Source: Hydrogenovibrio marinus (GTDB lineage: Bacteria > Pseudomonadota > Gammaproteobacteria > Thiomicrospirales > Thiomicrospiraceae). From it: 64,000 nt of DNA. The stretch's first letter is position 1, and the number at the start of each line of letters is the position of its first letter. Location of the stretch: contig NZ_AP020335.1 in the NCBI RefSeq assembly GCF_013340845.1, forward strand, positions 1,178,001-1,242,000. The letters are read 5' to 3'. This document shows, piece by piece, positions 43,418 through 53,076 of this stretch. A program made the position numbers and the translations under genes. The notes under the pieces are model-generated. The model saw only the letters and a list, made by a program, of their open reading frames with translations, searched no databases and had not been told where the DNA came from.

Positions 43418-44686
43418 ATGAGTACATCTGTAAAAGAAACTTTAAATTCAAAACAATCGTTTTGGTTTTTTATCGGCCCGGCATTTCTGGTGTCAGTCGG
43501 TTATATGGACCCCGGGAATTGGGCGACTTCTTTGGAAGCAGGTTCCCGTTATGGGTATGCATTGTTGTGGGTGATTACACTGGCTTCTCTGATAGCTGTT
43601 TTGATGCAATTGCTGAGTGCAAAATTGGGCATTGCCTCCGGTAAGAATTTGGCGCAAATGATTCGTGTTGAACACCCAGGGAAGGGCGGTACATTTTTAC
43701 TCTCAACGGCAGCATTGGCAATGGTGGCGACTGACTTGGCTGAGTTTCTCGGCGTTGCGGTGGCATTGAATCTGTTGTTCGATATTCCATTGGTGGTGGC
43801 CATTTTCCTGACAATTTTCGATGTGTTGTTGATTCTATGGCTGGAGCGTTTTGGTTTCCGCTGGGTGGAAATGACCATTCTTGCTTTTGTTGCAACCATC
43901 GGCTTAGGTTATGTTGTTGAGCTTTGGCTAGCGCAGCCTGAATGGGCGGATGTGGCAAAGGCCATGTTTGTACCGAATGCCACCATTATGGATACCACAG
44001 CATTATTTATTGCAATGGGGATACTGGGGGCAACGGTGATGCCGCACAATCTGTACCTGCATTCTCACCAAGTTATGACGCGACGTGACGAAGGCTGTTC
44101 CGAAGAAACCTGTAGACGTTTTTATAAGATGATGCGTTGGGATACGATTCTGGCGCTAACCGCTGCATGGATTGTGAACTCGGCAATCTTGATTATGGCT
44201 TCGGCGGCTTTTCACGAGAAGGGATTGCTGATTACCGATATTGATGAAGCCTATAAAACGCTAGGACCATTATTGGGTGAAGCAGCAGCCTTGACCTTTG
44301 GTATTGCGTTGTTGGCTTCGGGTATTGCCAGTTCAACAACCGGAACGCTGGCTGGGCAAATCGTGTTTGAATCTTTTTTCAAAAAACGTCCGGTTAATAT
44401 TTTGAAGATACGTTTGTTCATTCGACTTGGAACAATGATTCCGGCGGCGATTGCGATTCTATTAAGTACAACACCCTTGAAGCTTCTGGTTTTGTCTCAG
44501 GTTATCTTGTCTATGCAATTGCCTTTTGCGGTGATTCCTCTGGTTAGGATGACTTCCAATCCAATGATTATGGGCGACTTGGTGAATGATGCAAAAACCA
44601 AAATCACTGCTTGGTCGGCAACGGCATTGATTGTCGGATTAAATATCTGGTTGTTGGTTATGTTGGCGGTAGAAGCCTTTAAATGA
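43418..44686 (+). CDS. mntH: Nramp-family divalent metal transporter MntH
   Basis: A 422-residue inner-membrane proton-coupled Mn(II)/Fe(II) importer with 11 predicted membrane segments. The metal-binding DPGNW motif is at residues 31-35 and the MPHNLYLHS motif at 208-216, both intact. No strong Shine-Dalgarno stands before ATG 43418 (AATAAATT), so translation may be weak or controlled. Ends with a terminator built from the dispersed repeat. Confidence 0.94.
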   Translation: MSTSVKETLNSKQSFWFFIGPAFLVSVGYMDPGNWATSLEAGSRYGYALLWVITLASLIAVLMQLLSAKLGIASGKNLAQMIRVEHPGKGGTFLLSTAALAMVATDLAEFLGVAVALNLLFDIPLVVAIFLTIFDVLLILWLERFGFRWVEMTILAFVATIGLGYVVELWLAQPEWADVAKAMFVPNATIMDTTALFIAMGILGATVMPHNLYLHSHQVMTRRDEGCSEETCRRFYKMMRWDTILALTAAWIVNSAILIMASAAFHEKGLLITDIDEAYKTLGPLLGEAAALTFGIALLASGIASSTTGTLAGQIVFESFFKKRPVNILKIRLFIRLGTMIPAAIAILLSTTPLKLLVLSQVILSMQLPFAVIPLVRMTSNPMIMGDLVNDAKTKITAWSATALIVGLNIWLLVMLAVEAFK

Positions 44687-44723
44687 TTGATTAGCATTTA
44701 TACCAAAAGAGCTATTCATAGAC

Positions 44724-44738
44724 CCAACCTGGTAGTTT
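44724..44738 (-). repeat. Dispersed 16-mer, copy 8 (degenerate)
   Basis: Left arm of the mntH terminator; differs from the consensus by one substitution and a missing A. Confidence 0.65.
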
Positions 44739-44745
44739 TCGTTGA

Positions 44746-44761
44746 AAATCTGCCAGGTTGG
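44746..44761 (+). repeat. Dispersed 16-mer, copy 9
   Basis: Exact copy, right arm of the mntH terminator. Confidence 0.85.
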
Positions 44762-44860
44762 GTTTTTTATTGCCTGAAATGCCGCATTCATGCGTCTTGG
44801 TTCTCGCCATTAGCGATGGCTGTGGTAAAATAAGCTAAATTTATTTTTGAGGAACCTACT

Positions 44861-47446
44861 ATGTCACAATCCATGTTAGAAGCCTATCGTCAACACGTCG
44901 CAGAACGCGAAGCAGAAGGTATTCCACCACTACCATTAGATGCAAAGCAAACCGCTGAGTTGGTTGAACTGATTAAAAACCCACCTGCGGGAGAAGAAGC
45001 GTTTGTTGTAGATTTGTTGACCAACCGTGTACCGCCTGGGGTAGACGAAGCTTCTTACGTAAAAGCCAGCTTTTTGGTGGATGTGGCGAAAGGGAGCATT
45101 TCAGTTGACTTGATTTCATCTGAACAAGCGACGTTCCTATTGGGCACCATGTTAGGTGGCTACAATGTACAACCTTTGATTGAATTGTTGGATTCAAGCG
45201 ATAAAGCAGTTGCTGAAGCTGCGGTGGCTGCACTTTCCAAAACGTTGCTGGTTTATGATGCGTACCACGATGTGGTTGAGAAATCTAAAACCAACGATTA
45301 TGCCATGCAAGTAGTTAAAGCTTGGGCAGATGCCGAGTGGTTTACCTCTAAACCTAAAATGCCAGAAAGCATTACCGTTACCGTTTTTAAAGTGGAAGGT
45401 GAAACCAATACGGACGATCTTTCTCCTGCAACTGCAGCATGGTCACGTCCTGATATCCCGTTACATGCAAAAGAAATGCTGGCGGCGAGAATGGATGATG
45501 TCGATGGTACGATTGAATCATTAAAAGCAAAAGGTCACCCAGTTGCTTATGTTGGTGATGTTGTTGGGACTGGTTCTTCCCGTAAATCTGCGATGAACTC
45601 TGTTATGTGGTTTTTCGGTGATGATATTCCTTATGTTCCAAACAAACGCCAAGGTGGTGTTGTATTGGGCGGAAAAATCGCTCCGATTTTCTTCAATACA
45701 GCCGAAGATTCCGGTTCACTTCCTATTGAGTGTGATGTAGAGCAAATGAACATGGGTGATGTGATTACCATTTATCCATACGAAGGTAAGATCACCAACG
45801 AAGCAGGTGAGACTATTTCAACGTTTGAACTGGCACCAGATACCATGCCGGATGAAGTCCGTGCCGGTGGACGTGTTCCATTGATTATTGGACGTGGTTT
45901 GACAGACAAAGCGCGTCGTGCGCTAGGAATGGAGCCTTCTGATGTATTCATCCGTCCTCAAGACAAATCTCAAGCTGCGCATGGTTATTCTTTAGCGCAA
46001 AAAATGGTTGGTAAAGCTTGTGGTATCGAAGGGGTTCGCCCAGGTATGTATTGTGAGCCTCACATGACAACCGTTGGCTCTCAAGACACCACGGGTGCAA
46101 TGACGCGTGACGAAATGAAAGAGTTGGCGTGTCTTGGTTTCTCTGCGGACTTGGTTATGCAATCTTTCTGTCATACTGCGGCATACCCAAAACCAGTTGA
46201 TATTAAACTACAACACAGCTTGCCAGACTTTATGACAAGTCGCGGTGGGGTAGCTTTGCGTCCAGGTGACGGGGTTATCCATTCATGGTTGAACCGTTTG
46301 TTGCTGCCTGATACGGTCGGTACCGGTGGTGACTCTCACACGCGTTTCCCTATTGGTATTTCCTTCCCAGCAGGTTCAGGGTTGGTTGCGTTTGGTGCGA
46401 CTCTGGGTGTGATGCCTTTGAATATGCCTGAATCAGTTTTGGTTCGTTTTAAAGGTGAAATGCAACCAGGTATCACGCTACGTGATTTGGTGAATGCTAT
46501 TCCTTACCAAGCGATTCAAGACGGTTTGTTAACGGTTGAGAAAAAAGGTAAGAAAAACATCTTTAACGGCCGTGTATTGGAAATCGAAGGTTTGGATCAC
46601 CTAAAAGTCGAACAAGCGTTTGAATTGTCTGATGCTTCCGCTGAACGTTCGGCAAACGGTTGTGTGGTCAAATTGGCTGAAGAGCCGATTATCGAATACC
46701 TAAAATCAAACATGGCTTTGATTGATTGGATGGTTGAAAACGGTTACCAAGATGCACGTACGCTATTGCGTCGTCGTGATGAAATGCAGGCTTGGATTGA
46801 CGCGCCAGAGCTGTTGGAAGCAGATGCCGATGCAGACTATGCTGCCGTGATCGAAATCGACCTGAATACCATCAAAGAGCCGATTGTAGCGTGTCCGAAT
46901 GATCCTGATGACGTCAAGCTATTGTCTGCGGTGTCTGGCGACAAAATTGATGAAGTCTTTATCGGTTCTTGTATGACCAACATCGGTCATTACCGTGCAG
47001 CCGGGAAAGTGCTTGAGAACATGAAAAATGTGCCAACCCGTTTGTGGATTGCACCACCAACCAAAATGGACGAGCGCCAGTTGATTGAAGAAGGCTATTA
47101 CAGCATTTACGGTAAGGTGGGTGCGCGTACTGAAATGCCGGGTTGTTCTTTGTGTATGGGTAACCAAGCACGTGTTGCCGATGGTGCGACAGTTTTTTCA
47201 ACTTCAACGCGTAACTTCCCGAACCGTTTGGGGAATGGTGCGAACGTTTACCTTGGTTCTGCCGAGTTGGCTGCGGTTTGTGCGGCGGTAGGGCGTATTC
47301 CTTCGTTGGAAGAATATCTGGAAGCGGTTGCGATGCTGGATACCATGGCAAAAGACGTCTATCGCTATTTGCAGTTTGATGAAATGGCGGATTACGAAGT
47401 TGAGTCGCCTAAAAAGCTATCCGACATTGGTGTCGCCGTCGCTTAA
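44861..47446 (+). CDS. acnB: Aconitate hydratase B
   Basis: An 861-residue bifunctional aconitase B/2-methylisocitrate dehydratase. The N-terminal HEAT-like domain (1-160), unique to AcnB, is followed by the swivel domain and catalytic domains. The 4Fe-4S ligands are C704 (GSCMTNIGH), C762 and C765 (CSLCMGNQ), as in E. coli C710, C769, C772. It feeds the monomeric isocitrate dehydrogenase at 5.5 kb. TTGAGGAACC precedes ATG. Terminator follows. Confidence 0.97.
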   Translation: MSQSMLEAYRQHVAEREAEGIPPLPLDAKQTAELVELIKNPPAGEEAFVVDLLTNRVPPGVDEASYVKASFLVDVAKGSISVDLISSEQATFLLGTMLGGYNVQPLIELLDSSDKAVAEAAVAALSKTLLVYDAYHDVVEKSKTNDYAMQVVKAWADAEWFTSKPKMPESITVTVFKVEGETNTDDLSPATAAWSRPDIPLHAKEMLAARMDDVDGTIESLKAKGHPVAYVGDVVGTGSSRKSAMNSVMWFFGDDIPYVPNKRQGGVVLGGKIAPIFFNTAEDSGSLPIECDVEQMNMGDVITIYPYEGKITNEAGETISTFELAPDTMPDEVRAGGRVPLIIGRGLTDKARRALGMEPSDVFIRPQDKSQAAHGYSLAQKMVGKACGIEGVRPGMYCEPHMTTVGSQDTTGAMTRDEMKELACLGFSADLVMQSFCHTAAYPKPVDIKLQHSLPDFMTSRGGVALRPGDGVIHSWLNRLLLPDTVGTGGDSHTRFPIGISFPAGSGLVAFGATLGVMPLNMPESVLVRFKGEMQPGITLRDLVNAIPYQAIQDGLLTVEKKGKKNIFNGRVLEIEGLDHLKVEQAFELSDASAERSANGCVVKLAEEPIIEYLKSNMALIDWMVENGYQDARTLLRRRDEMQAWIDAPELLEADADADYAAVIEIDLNTIKEPIVACPNDPDDVKLLSAVSGDKIDEVFIGSCMTNIGHYRAAGKVLENMKNVPTRLWIAPPTKMDERQLIEEGYYSIYGKVGARTEMPGCSLCMGNQARVADGATVFSTSTRNFPNRLGNGANVYLGSAELAAVCAAVGRIPSLEEYLEAVAMLDTMAKDVYRYLQFDEMADYEVESPKKLSDIGVAVA

Positions 47447-47471
47447 GCGTACTGAATATCAAAGTAAAAAG

Positions 47472-47497
47472 AGCCCGCAAATGCGGGCTTTTTTTTG
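47472..47497 (+). terminator. Intrinsic terminator after acnB
   Basis: AGCCCGCA / TGCGGGCT stem with minimal loop and a run of eight T; it lies between convergent acnB and the GGDEF gene. Confidence 0.92.
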
Positions 47498-47514
47498 GCT
47501 AGGAAATCCAATGA

Positions 47515-48717
47515 TTATTCGGTTTTTTCACTAGGCAACTCTGAGGAATGGCAGTAGAAAACCTGATCTCCTCCATGCTTTTTGGCTTGGTACATCGCCT
47601 TGTCTGCTAAACGCAATAGGCTGCTGACGTCTCGAGCCTGTCTAGGTGCCTCGGAAATACCAATGCTGACTTGTGGGTAAATGACTTTTCCAGTGATTTC
47701 AATCGGTTGATGAATTTTATCAAGCAGTTTGCCTGCAATACTTTCAATATCAAACTCCGCGTCCAGCACCACAAAGCTGATGATAAATTCGTCTCCCCCC
47801 AACCTGGCAGATTCTGCAACCTGACCTTGCTCATAAAGCGGGTTTTTATTGAAGCCTTCAACAATCTCTTTTAAGCAGTCGGCAACGTGTTTAAGAACTC
47901 TGTCGCCGGTTTCATGACCATAATGGTCGTTGATGTGTTTGAACTTGTCGGCATCTACCAAAAAGAAGAAGAGTTTGGCTTTTTTGCGAAAGATAGTTTC
48001 CAACGCCAATTCCGCAGAGACAGTAAAGTAGCGACGGTTGTTAAGCTCCGTTAGCGAGTCAACATACGCCAAACTTTCAAGTTGCGCTTGCCGTTCTTGC
48101 AAAGCTTTTACCAGTGCAGCATTTTCCAGATTCATCGCAAAGCTGTCTTTGATCCGTTTGTAGAACTGAAAAGAAGCGGTGTACACCAAAAAAGTATAGA
48201 ACAAGGTCATGACAAAAAAGATCAATGAATAGTCTGGTGTTTTGAACAGTGCCCAATAGTTCAGTGCCAGCATGGATGGTAGAGAAAACAGAATATGCGA
48301 CATCACCATATTGCCATGTGTTGATAGAGAGATGAGCGGCATGCCGCCTAATACCATCAACAGCATGAGTTGCATGACAAGAGGGTGGTCTAAGCTGTAA
48401 AAGCATGACATGCATGCCCATACGATACCGGAAAGGAATGTTATGCCATAACTATAGGGAATTAACGTTCTGGGTGGAAATTTGGCACGATAATGCAACC
48501 ATAAAAGATAAAACCGCAGGCTAATCACGATCAAGCTGATGATAAGCCAAACCCACGGCCAGATACTTTTATCAACGTTGACCAACACATAGGAAATAAT
48601 TAATACGACCAAAATCGAAAAACTAAGCGTTAACCACATTCCGCGCATCATTTCGCTGAACAGGCGTGCGTTTAACTCAGTTTTCACTTCCCTTGGATTC
48701 GGTTTGAAGTTATCCAT
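47515..48717 (-). CDS. Membrane-bound diguanylate cyclase
   Basis: A 400-residue protein with about six N-terminal membrane segments (about 30-195), a short coiled linker (LENAALVKALQERQAQLESL) and a C-terminal GGDEF domain (about 230-390) with intact ARLGGDEF. No RxxD inhibitory site stands five residues before GGDEF. I start at ATG 48717, which has AAGGAG five bases upstream, instead of the GTG at 48723 that abuts this site. A repeat copy encodes ESARL immediately before GGDEF. The membrane part matches no sensor family I can name with confidence. Confidence 0.88.
   Translation of the reverse strand: MDNFKPNPREVKTELNARLFSEMMRGMWLTLSFSILVVLIISYVLVNVDKSIWPWVWLIISLIVISLRFYLLWLHYRAKFPPRTLIPYSYGITFLSGIVWACMSCFYSLDHPLVMQLMLLMVLGGMPLISLSTHGNMVMSHILFSLPSMLALNYWALFKTPDYSLIFFVMTLFYTFLVYTASFQFYKRIKDSFAMNLENAALVKALQERQAQLESLAYVDSLTELNNRRYFTVSAELALETIFRKKAKLFFFLVDADKFKHINDHYGHETGDRVLKHVADCLKEIVEGFNKNPLYEQGQVAESARLGGDEFIISFVVLDAEFDIESIAGKLLDKIHQPIEITGKVIYPQVSIGISEAPRQARDVSSLLRLADKAMYQAKKHGGDQVFYCHSSELPSEKTE
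47799..47813 (-). repeat. Dispersed 16-mer, copy 10 (15 of 16 bases; inside GGDEF gene)
   Basis: Exact over 15 bases (AATCTGCCAGGTTGG on the minus strand). Codes for ESARLG just before the GGDEF motif, a third reading of the element. Confidence 0.8.
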
Positions 48718-48892
48718 AACCACTCCTTTTTTCTTTCAGTATAGACCTCGAAGAAATCGGGAAAAATCCGTTTTTAGTCAGTTTTTGATATAAGGCAATT
48801 TACGAACAAATTACTTAAAAAAGAAAAGAAAAAGCCCCTTATATGTTTGGTATAAGAGGCTGAGAGGAGTAATATTATGAGTTAGTGATTCG

Positions 48893-49822
48893 TTAATAAA
48901 GCTGGCTGAGGTATAACGACAGCTTGCTGGCGGTTTCGGTAGAAATATCGCCCATCATTTGTTCAATTAACGATTTACGACCTTCATAGTTTTTCTCATT
49001 TGTGTTTTTGATGATATCGCGCTCAACATAGCCAGTATCGCCCAGGCCATCAATTAGACCGTTTTTCACCGCAGCGTCACCTAACCAAACCAAACCTGTA
49101 AAGGTATCTTTGTTGATTTTTAGACGGTCACCGCGACCTTTTTTAACGGTTTCGATAAACTGGTCATGACTTTTATCCAAAATGTTTTTCTGGAAAAAGG
49201 CCCGCCCGGTTTTATCTTCAGGTGAGAAAGGATCGATGAATGTTTTGTGTTCACCCGCATGCATAGAACGGTTTTCGATACCCAGCTTGCTCATCAGTCC
49301 GGTAAAGCCAAATGTATCCATACGGACGCCGATAGAGCCGACGATAGAGCCTTTATTGGCGAAAATTTTATCTGCAGCAACGGCAACATAGTAGCAACCT
49401 GAAGCACATAGGTCTTGCACAACAACGTAAACCGGCTTTTTATACTTTTCTTTTAAACGGGTGATTTCATCATTAATCATTGCTGACTGAACCGGACTAC
49501 CCCCCGGTGAATTGGCCTTGATGATGACTGCTTGTGTTTTAGGGTCAGAAAAAGCATCTCTCAATAATGGGTTGATTGCATCAGCACTGGTTTTGGAACC
49601 AGGCATGATTGCGCCTTGCAAACTGACGATACCGACATGTTTAGACGAAGTTGACAATTCATCAGCGGGCGAAATTTGCTTAACCAGCGTACCAAGTGAA
49701 ATCAACACATATAGAACAATGATGATTTTAAGCAAGTTGCTCCAGCGGCGACTCCAACGCTCTTGTTTGATAAAGTTCTCTGCTGCGGTAGCGAGCCTGT
49801 CGAATGCTTTGTTTTGTTCCAT
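48893..49822 (-). CDS. sppA: Signal peptide peptidase SppA-type S49 serine protease
   Basis: A 309-residue short-form SppA/SohB-like protease with one N-terminal membrane anchor (about 30-48) and a periplasmic catalytic domain. The Ser-Lys dyad is S141 (DLCASGCYY) and K193 (EHKTFIDPF). PGGSPVQS at about 106-113 forms the oxyanion region. It degrades leftover signal peptides. Divergent from uvrC across 71 bases. Confidence 0.9.
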   Translation of the reverse strand: MEQNKAFDRLATAAENFIKQERWSRRWSNLLKIIIVLYVLISLGTLVKQISPADELSTSSKHVGIVSLQGAIMPGSKTSADAINPLLRDAFSDPKTQAVIIKANSPGGSPVQSAMINDEITRLKEKYKKPVYVVVQDLCASGCYYVAVAADKIFANKGSIVGSIGVRMDTFGFTGLMSKLGIENRSMHAGEHKTFIDPFSPEDKTGRAFFQKNILDKSHDQFIETVKKGRGDRLKINKDTFTGLVWLGDAAVKNGLIDGLGDTGYVERDIIKNTNEKNYEGRKSLIEQMMGDISTETASKLSLYLSQLY

Positions 49823-49893
49823 AGTAAAATCCCTGTTCGCTAATTTCGATATAATATGTGTAATTCAATAAGTTCAACTATTCTACTGGAAAC

Positions 49894-51726
49894 ATGTCGC
49901 AAAACGAAAACTTTGACCTGACTCTCTTTTTGAAAAACCTCACCGAACGTCCAGGGGTTTATCAAATGCTGAACGCCGAAGGCGAGATCATCTATGTCGG
50001 TAAGGCAAAGAACCTAAAGAGACGGGTCTCCAGTTACTTCAATAAAAACCATCAAGAAATCAAAACTCGTGCTTTGGTGGAGCAGGTAGCCAGTATTGAA
50101 GTGACGCTTACCGATACTGAGTCAGAAGCGTTGATTCTTGAGAACACTTTGATCAAACGCTACAAGCCGCGTTATAACATTTTGTTCCGTGATGATAAGT
50201 CTTATCCCTATATTTTTGTTTCAACTGCAAAACAGTTTCCATCATTAAGTTATCACCGTGGCGCCAAGCGTAGAGTGGGGCGATATTTTGGGCCTTTTCC
50301 AAATGCGTCGGCCGTGCATCAAACTTTGGACAGTTTGCAAAAGATTTTCCCGGTAAGGCAATGTAATGAATCCGTTTTTAACCATCGCTCACGACCCTGT
50401 TTGCAATATCAAATTAAACGTTGCACCGGGCCTTGTGTTGATGGCTTAGTTACTAAAGAAGCTTATGATGAGGATGTGCAACATACCATTGCTTTTCTCG
50501 AGGGTAAAAGCTTTGAGTTGATAGATGAGTTTGCCGATAAAATGCAGCAGGCATCTGAAGAGCTAGAGTTTGAAAAGGCGGCTTCTTACCGAGACAAGAT
50601 TTCCTCTCTGCGTGCTATCCAAAGCCAGCACCTGATTAACCAACCGGGCAGTCAGGATTCCGATGTCATTGCGTTGGAAAGACAAACAGGACAAACCTGT
50701 GTTTCTCTGATGATGTATCGAGGCGGTAACCTGTGGGGAAGCCAGAATCATTTTCCCAAAATGGATGCGGACTCAACCGAAGAAGAAATACTCTCAGCAT
50801 TTATTAGCCAGCACTATTTGGATTTGCCATTGCCCAAAGTGATTCTGTTAGAACACAAAATGGAAGAGCAGGCCAACCTGGCAGATTTATTGTCTCAGCA
50901 AGACATGGGTAAAGTCGAAATTAAACAACCGACGAACAAAGTAACCAAAGGCTTAATGTCTCTGGCGAAAACCAATGCTGCTTCTGGTTTGAAACAACAC
51001 ATTACCCAAAAAGCCTCGCAGATGGATCGCGTCAAAGCGCTCCAAGAAGTGTTGTTGCTTGCGCACTTGCCAAATCATATTGAGTGTTTTGACATCAGTC
51101 ATACTCAAGGGAATCAGACGGTTGCCAGTTGTGTGGTCTTTAGTGAAGGCGTGCCTAATACCAATGCCTACCGTAAGTTCAATATAGAAGGCATCCAACC
51201 GGGTGATGACTATGCCGCAATGCGCCAAGTGATTAGCAGACGTTACAGCCGTTTGAAAAAAGAAAACAAACCGCTTCCGGATTTGGTGTTGGTTGATGGT
51301 GGTAAAGGGCAGTTGAACCAAGCCATTGAGGTCTTTAAAGAATTGGATTTGGAAAGTGTGCCTTTGGTTTCCGTCGCCAAGGGAGAAGGGCGCAAAGCCG
51401 GACTGGAAATACTTTACACGCCAGAGAATTTTGAAGGCATCGATCTTGAAGCGGACGACATCGCTTTACACTTGATTAATCATGTTCGAGATGAAGCCCA
51501 CCGATTTGCGATCACCAGCCACCGTGCTCGTAGGCAAAAAGCACAGACCCACTCCAGAATTGAAGACATTCCAGGCGTTGGTGCTAAGACACGCCAGAAA
51601 CTATTGCTACATTTTGGTGGTATCACCGATGTCAAGAATGCAGCTGTTTCAGAGTTACAAAAAGTACCGGGAATCAGTGGCAATATGGCGCAAACCATTT
51701 ACGATTTTTTCCATGGTGACGTTTAA
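49894..51726 (+). CDS. uvrC: Excinuclease ABC subunit C
   Basis: A 610-residue dual-incision nuclease of nucleotide excision repair. GIY-YIG domain at about 18-95 (GVYQML..IIYVGKAKNLKRR), UVR motif around 205-240, RNase H-like endonuclease domain (DISHTQG, LVLVDGGKGQL) and C-terminal tandem helix-hairpin-helix (IPGVGAKTRQKLL, VPGISGNMAQTI). A dispersed repeat copy encodes ANLADL at about residues 327-333, in the linker between the UvrB-binding and nuclease parts. uvrC-pgsA-tRNA order is the same as in E. coli. Confidence 0.97.
   Translation: MSQNENFDLTLFLKNLTERPGVYQMLNAEGEIIYVGKAKNLKRRVSSYFNKNHQEIKTRALVEQVASIEVTLTDTESEALILENTLIKRYKPRYNILFRDDKSYPYIFVSTAKQFPSLSYHRGAKRRVGRYFGPFPNASAVHQTLDSLQKIFPVRQCNESVFNHRSRPCLQYQIKRCTGPCVDGLVTKEAYDEDVQHTIAFLEGKSFELIDEFADKMQQASEELEFEKAASYRDKISSLRAIQSQHLINQPGSQDSDVIALERQTGQTCVSLMMYRGGNLWGSQNHFPKMDADSTEEEILSAFISQHYLDLPLPKVILLEHKMEEQANLADLLSQQDMGKVEIKQPTNKVTKGLMSLAKTNAASGLKQHITQKASQMDRVKALQEVLLLAHLPNHIECFDISHTQGNQTVASCVVFSEGVPNTNAYRKFNIEGIQPGDDYAAMRQVISRRYSRLKKENKPLPDLVLVDGGKGQLNQAIEVFKELDLESVPLVSVAKGEGRKAGLEILYTPENFEGIDLEADDIALHLINHVRDEAHRFAITSHRARRQKAQTHSRIEDIPGVGAKTRQKLLLHFGGITDVKNAAVSELQKVPGISGNMAQTIYDFFHGDV
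50873..50888 (-). repeat. Dispersed 16-mer, copy 11 (inside uvrC)
   Basis: Exact copy in reverse orientation, read as ANLADL in uvrC, as in dnaE. Last copy in the window. Confidence 0.85.
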
Positions 51727-51854
51727 ACAAAGAGGATGACATTTCTACCTTGCAGAGGAATGGTTTGTTATTCGGCCAAAAAGCTAAGTTTCCCCTCAGT
51801 AAGCCGGATGACTATGATAAGATTCCTTAAAATTCACAAATTTAAAACGAAAGA

Positions 51855-52436
51855 ATGCAATATTTAAGATCACTCCCTATGTTAATGACCTGGACAAGAG
51901 TTGCCTTGATTCCGGTTTTTTTAATCTGTTATTTTTCTCCTATTCCTGACGCGCGTTTCTGGGCGGGCTTGGCATTTATGATTGCCGCCATCACCGACTG
52001 GTTTGATGGGTTTCTAGCGAGAAGGCTGAATGTCAGCAGCAAACTGGGTGCATTTCTTGACCCAGTGGCAGACAAGTTGATTGTCTCGGCAGCGTTGATT
52101 GTCGTTTCGGTGGAATATCAAAACCTATGGGTGACTTTATCCGCTATCGTTATCATGATGCGTGAAATCAGTATCTCTGCATTACGCGAGTGGATGGCAG
52201 AAAACAATGCACGCGAAGTGGTCGCGGTTTCCAAGCTAGGAAAGATAAAGACAGCTTCCCAATTAGCGGCTTTGACGTGGTTGATTTATGGCGGCAGCTT
52301 GTGGGGCATTAACTGGGGTGAACTTGGCTTCCCAATGCTTTATTTTGCCGCAGCCTTAACGATTATTACTTGGTGGCAATATTCTGTGGCGGCACTTCCC
52401 GTTTTAAGGGATGCAGCTCAAGACGAAAATCACTAA
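51855..52436 (+). CDS. pgsA: CDP-diacylglycerol-glycerol-3-phosphate 3-phosphatidyltransferase
   Basis: A 193-residue inner-membrane CDP-alcohol phosphotransferase, committed step to phosphatidylglycerol. The metal-binding motif D-x2-DG-x2-AR-x8-G-x3-D-x3-D is complete with D48, D51, D69 and D73. Four to five membrane segments. Follows uvrC by 128 bases and is followed by three tRNA genes, the classical gammaproteobacterial order. Confidence 0.95.
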   Translation: MQYLRSLPMLMTWTRVALIPVFLICYFSPIPDARFWAGLAFMIAAITDWFDGFLARRLNVSSKLGAFLDPVADKLIVSAALIVVSVEYQNLWVTLSAIVIMMREISISALREWMAENNAREVVAVSKLGKIKTASQLAALTWLIYGGSLWGINWGELGFPMLYFAAALTIITWWQYSVAALPVLRDAAQDENH

Positions 52437-52511
52437 AACGCTTAGTGCAAACGAGCGGTGAAAGCCGCTCTATTTGCAGGATAGGCGCCTTCAAAATTTC
52501 TGAAAAAAAGC

Positions 52512-52539
52512 TTGTAATTTTTTTGACACATCCTATAAT
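52512..52539 (+). promoter_or_regulatory. Candidate promoter of the tRNA cluster
   Basis: TTGTAA (52512-52517), 16 bases, TATAAT (52534-52539), followed by the G+C-rich CGCCC, a discriminator type typical of stable RNA promoters under growth-rate or ppGpp control. A TTGACA at 52523 is too close to the -10 element to be its partner. Confidence 0.6.
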
Positions 52540-52555
52540 ACGCCCTCATTACGAA

Positions 52556-52630
52556 GCGGGAATAGCTCAGCGGTAGAGCACAACCTTGCCAAGGTTGGGG
52601 TCGCGAGTTCGATCCTCGTTTCCCGCTCCA
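52556..52630 (+). tRNA. tRNA-Gly (GCC)
   Basis: A 75-base cloverleaf: acceptor GCGGGAA / TTCCCGC, anticodon stem CCTTGCCAAGG giving anticodon GCC, T-loop GTTCGATCC and encoded CCA. Confidence 0.96.
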
Positions 52631-52632
52631 AT

Positions 52633-52706
52633 GGCGCGATAGCAAAGAGGTTATGCAGTGGATTGCAAATCCATCTAGCCCGGTTCGATTCCGGGTCGCG
52701 CCTCCA
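52633..52706 (+). tRNA. tRNA-Cys (GCA)
   Basis: A 74-base cloverleaf: acceptor GGCGCGA / TCGCGCC, anticodon loop ATTGCAAAT giving GCA, T-loop GTTCGATTC, CCA encoded. Two bases after tRNA-Gly. Confidence 0.96.
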
Positions 52707-52782
52707 TTTTTTATAAAGTCTTTATAAAAAACAAATCAAGCATTCGTAATACAAATCCAACGCTTCGGCGAACCACCTATAA

Positions 52783-52869
52783 GCCCAGGTGGCGAAATTG
52801 GTAGACGCAAGGGACTTAAAATCCCTCGGTGGCAACACCGTGCCGGTTCGATTCCGGCCCTGGGCACCA
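52783..52869 (+). tRNA. tRNA-Leu (TAA)
   Basis: An 87-base class II tRNA: acceptor GCCCAGG / CCTGGGC, anticodon loop CTTAAAA giving TAA, long variable arm CGGTGGCAACACCG, CCA encoded. It forms the left edge of an accessory-looking block and tRNA-Leu ends are frequent integration sites. Confidence 0.96.
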
Positions 52870-52997
52870 TTACTTCTTTTTTTAAAATCAAACTTCTTTC
52901 TTTTGAATAACTTTCTGATGCTAGCAAGTTAGCGGCAAGTTATCGCTATGAACGATAAGATTAGTAGACAATTTGTGCGTGAATGGATGAGAACCAA

Positions 52998-53011
52998 GGG
53001 ATAATTATCCC
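52998..53011. other. Perfect 14-base palindrome downstream of tRNA-Leu
   Basis: GGGATAATTATCCC, overlapping the end of a tiny open frame (52948-53004, 18 codons, MNDKISRQF start) that looks like a remnant. No gene, terminator or clear attachment repeat is otherwise seen between 52870 and 53076. Confidence 0.4.
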
Positions 53012-53076
53012 CTGGAGATAGCGAACAACTTTATGAGTTGTATTTGATTGTTGAGTGGATCTGTTGCGTTTGATTT

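Larger units (their letters stand above)
44722..44768 (+). terminator. Terminator after mntH made of inverted repeat copies
   Basis: ACCCAACCTGGTAGTTTT (44722-44739), a short loop, AAAATCTGCCAGGTTGGG (44745-44762) and TTTTTT. The left arm is degenerate by one substitution and one missing base, the right arm is exact. Confidence 0.85.

Noticed and set aside
52523-52539. TTGACA paired with TATAAT before tRNA-Gly
   Set aside because: Only five bases lie between them, too close for a -35/-10 pair.
52948-53004. 18-codon open frame after tRNA-Leu as a gene
   Set aside because: No ribosome site, no recognisable family; may be a remnant or chance.
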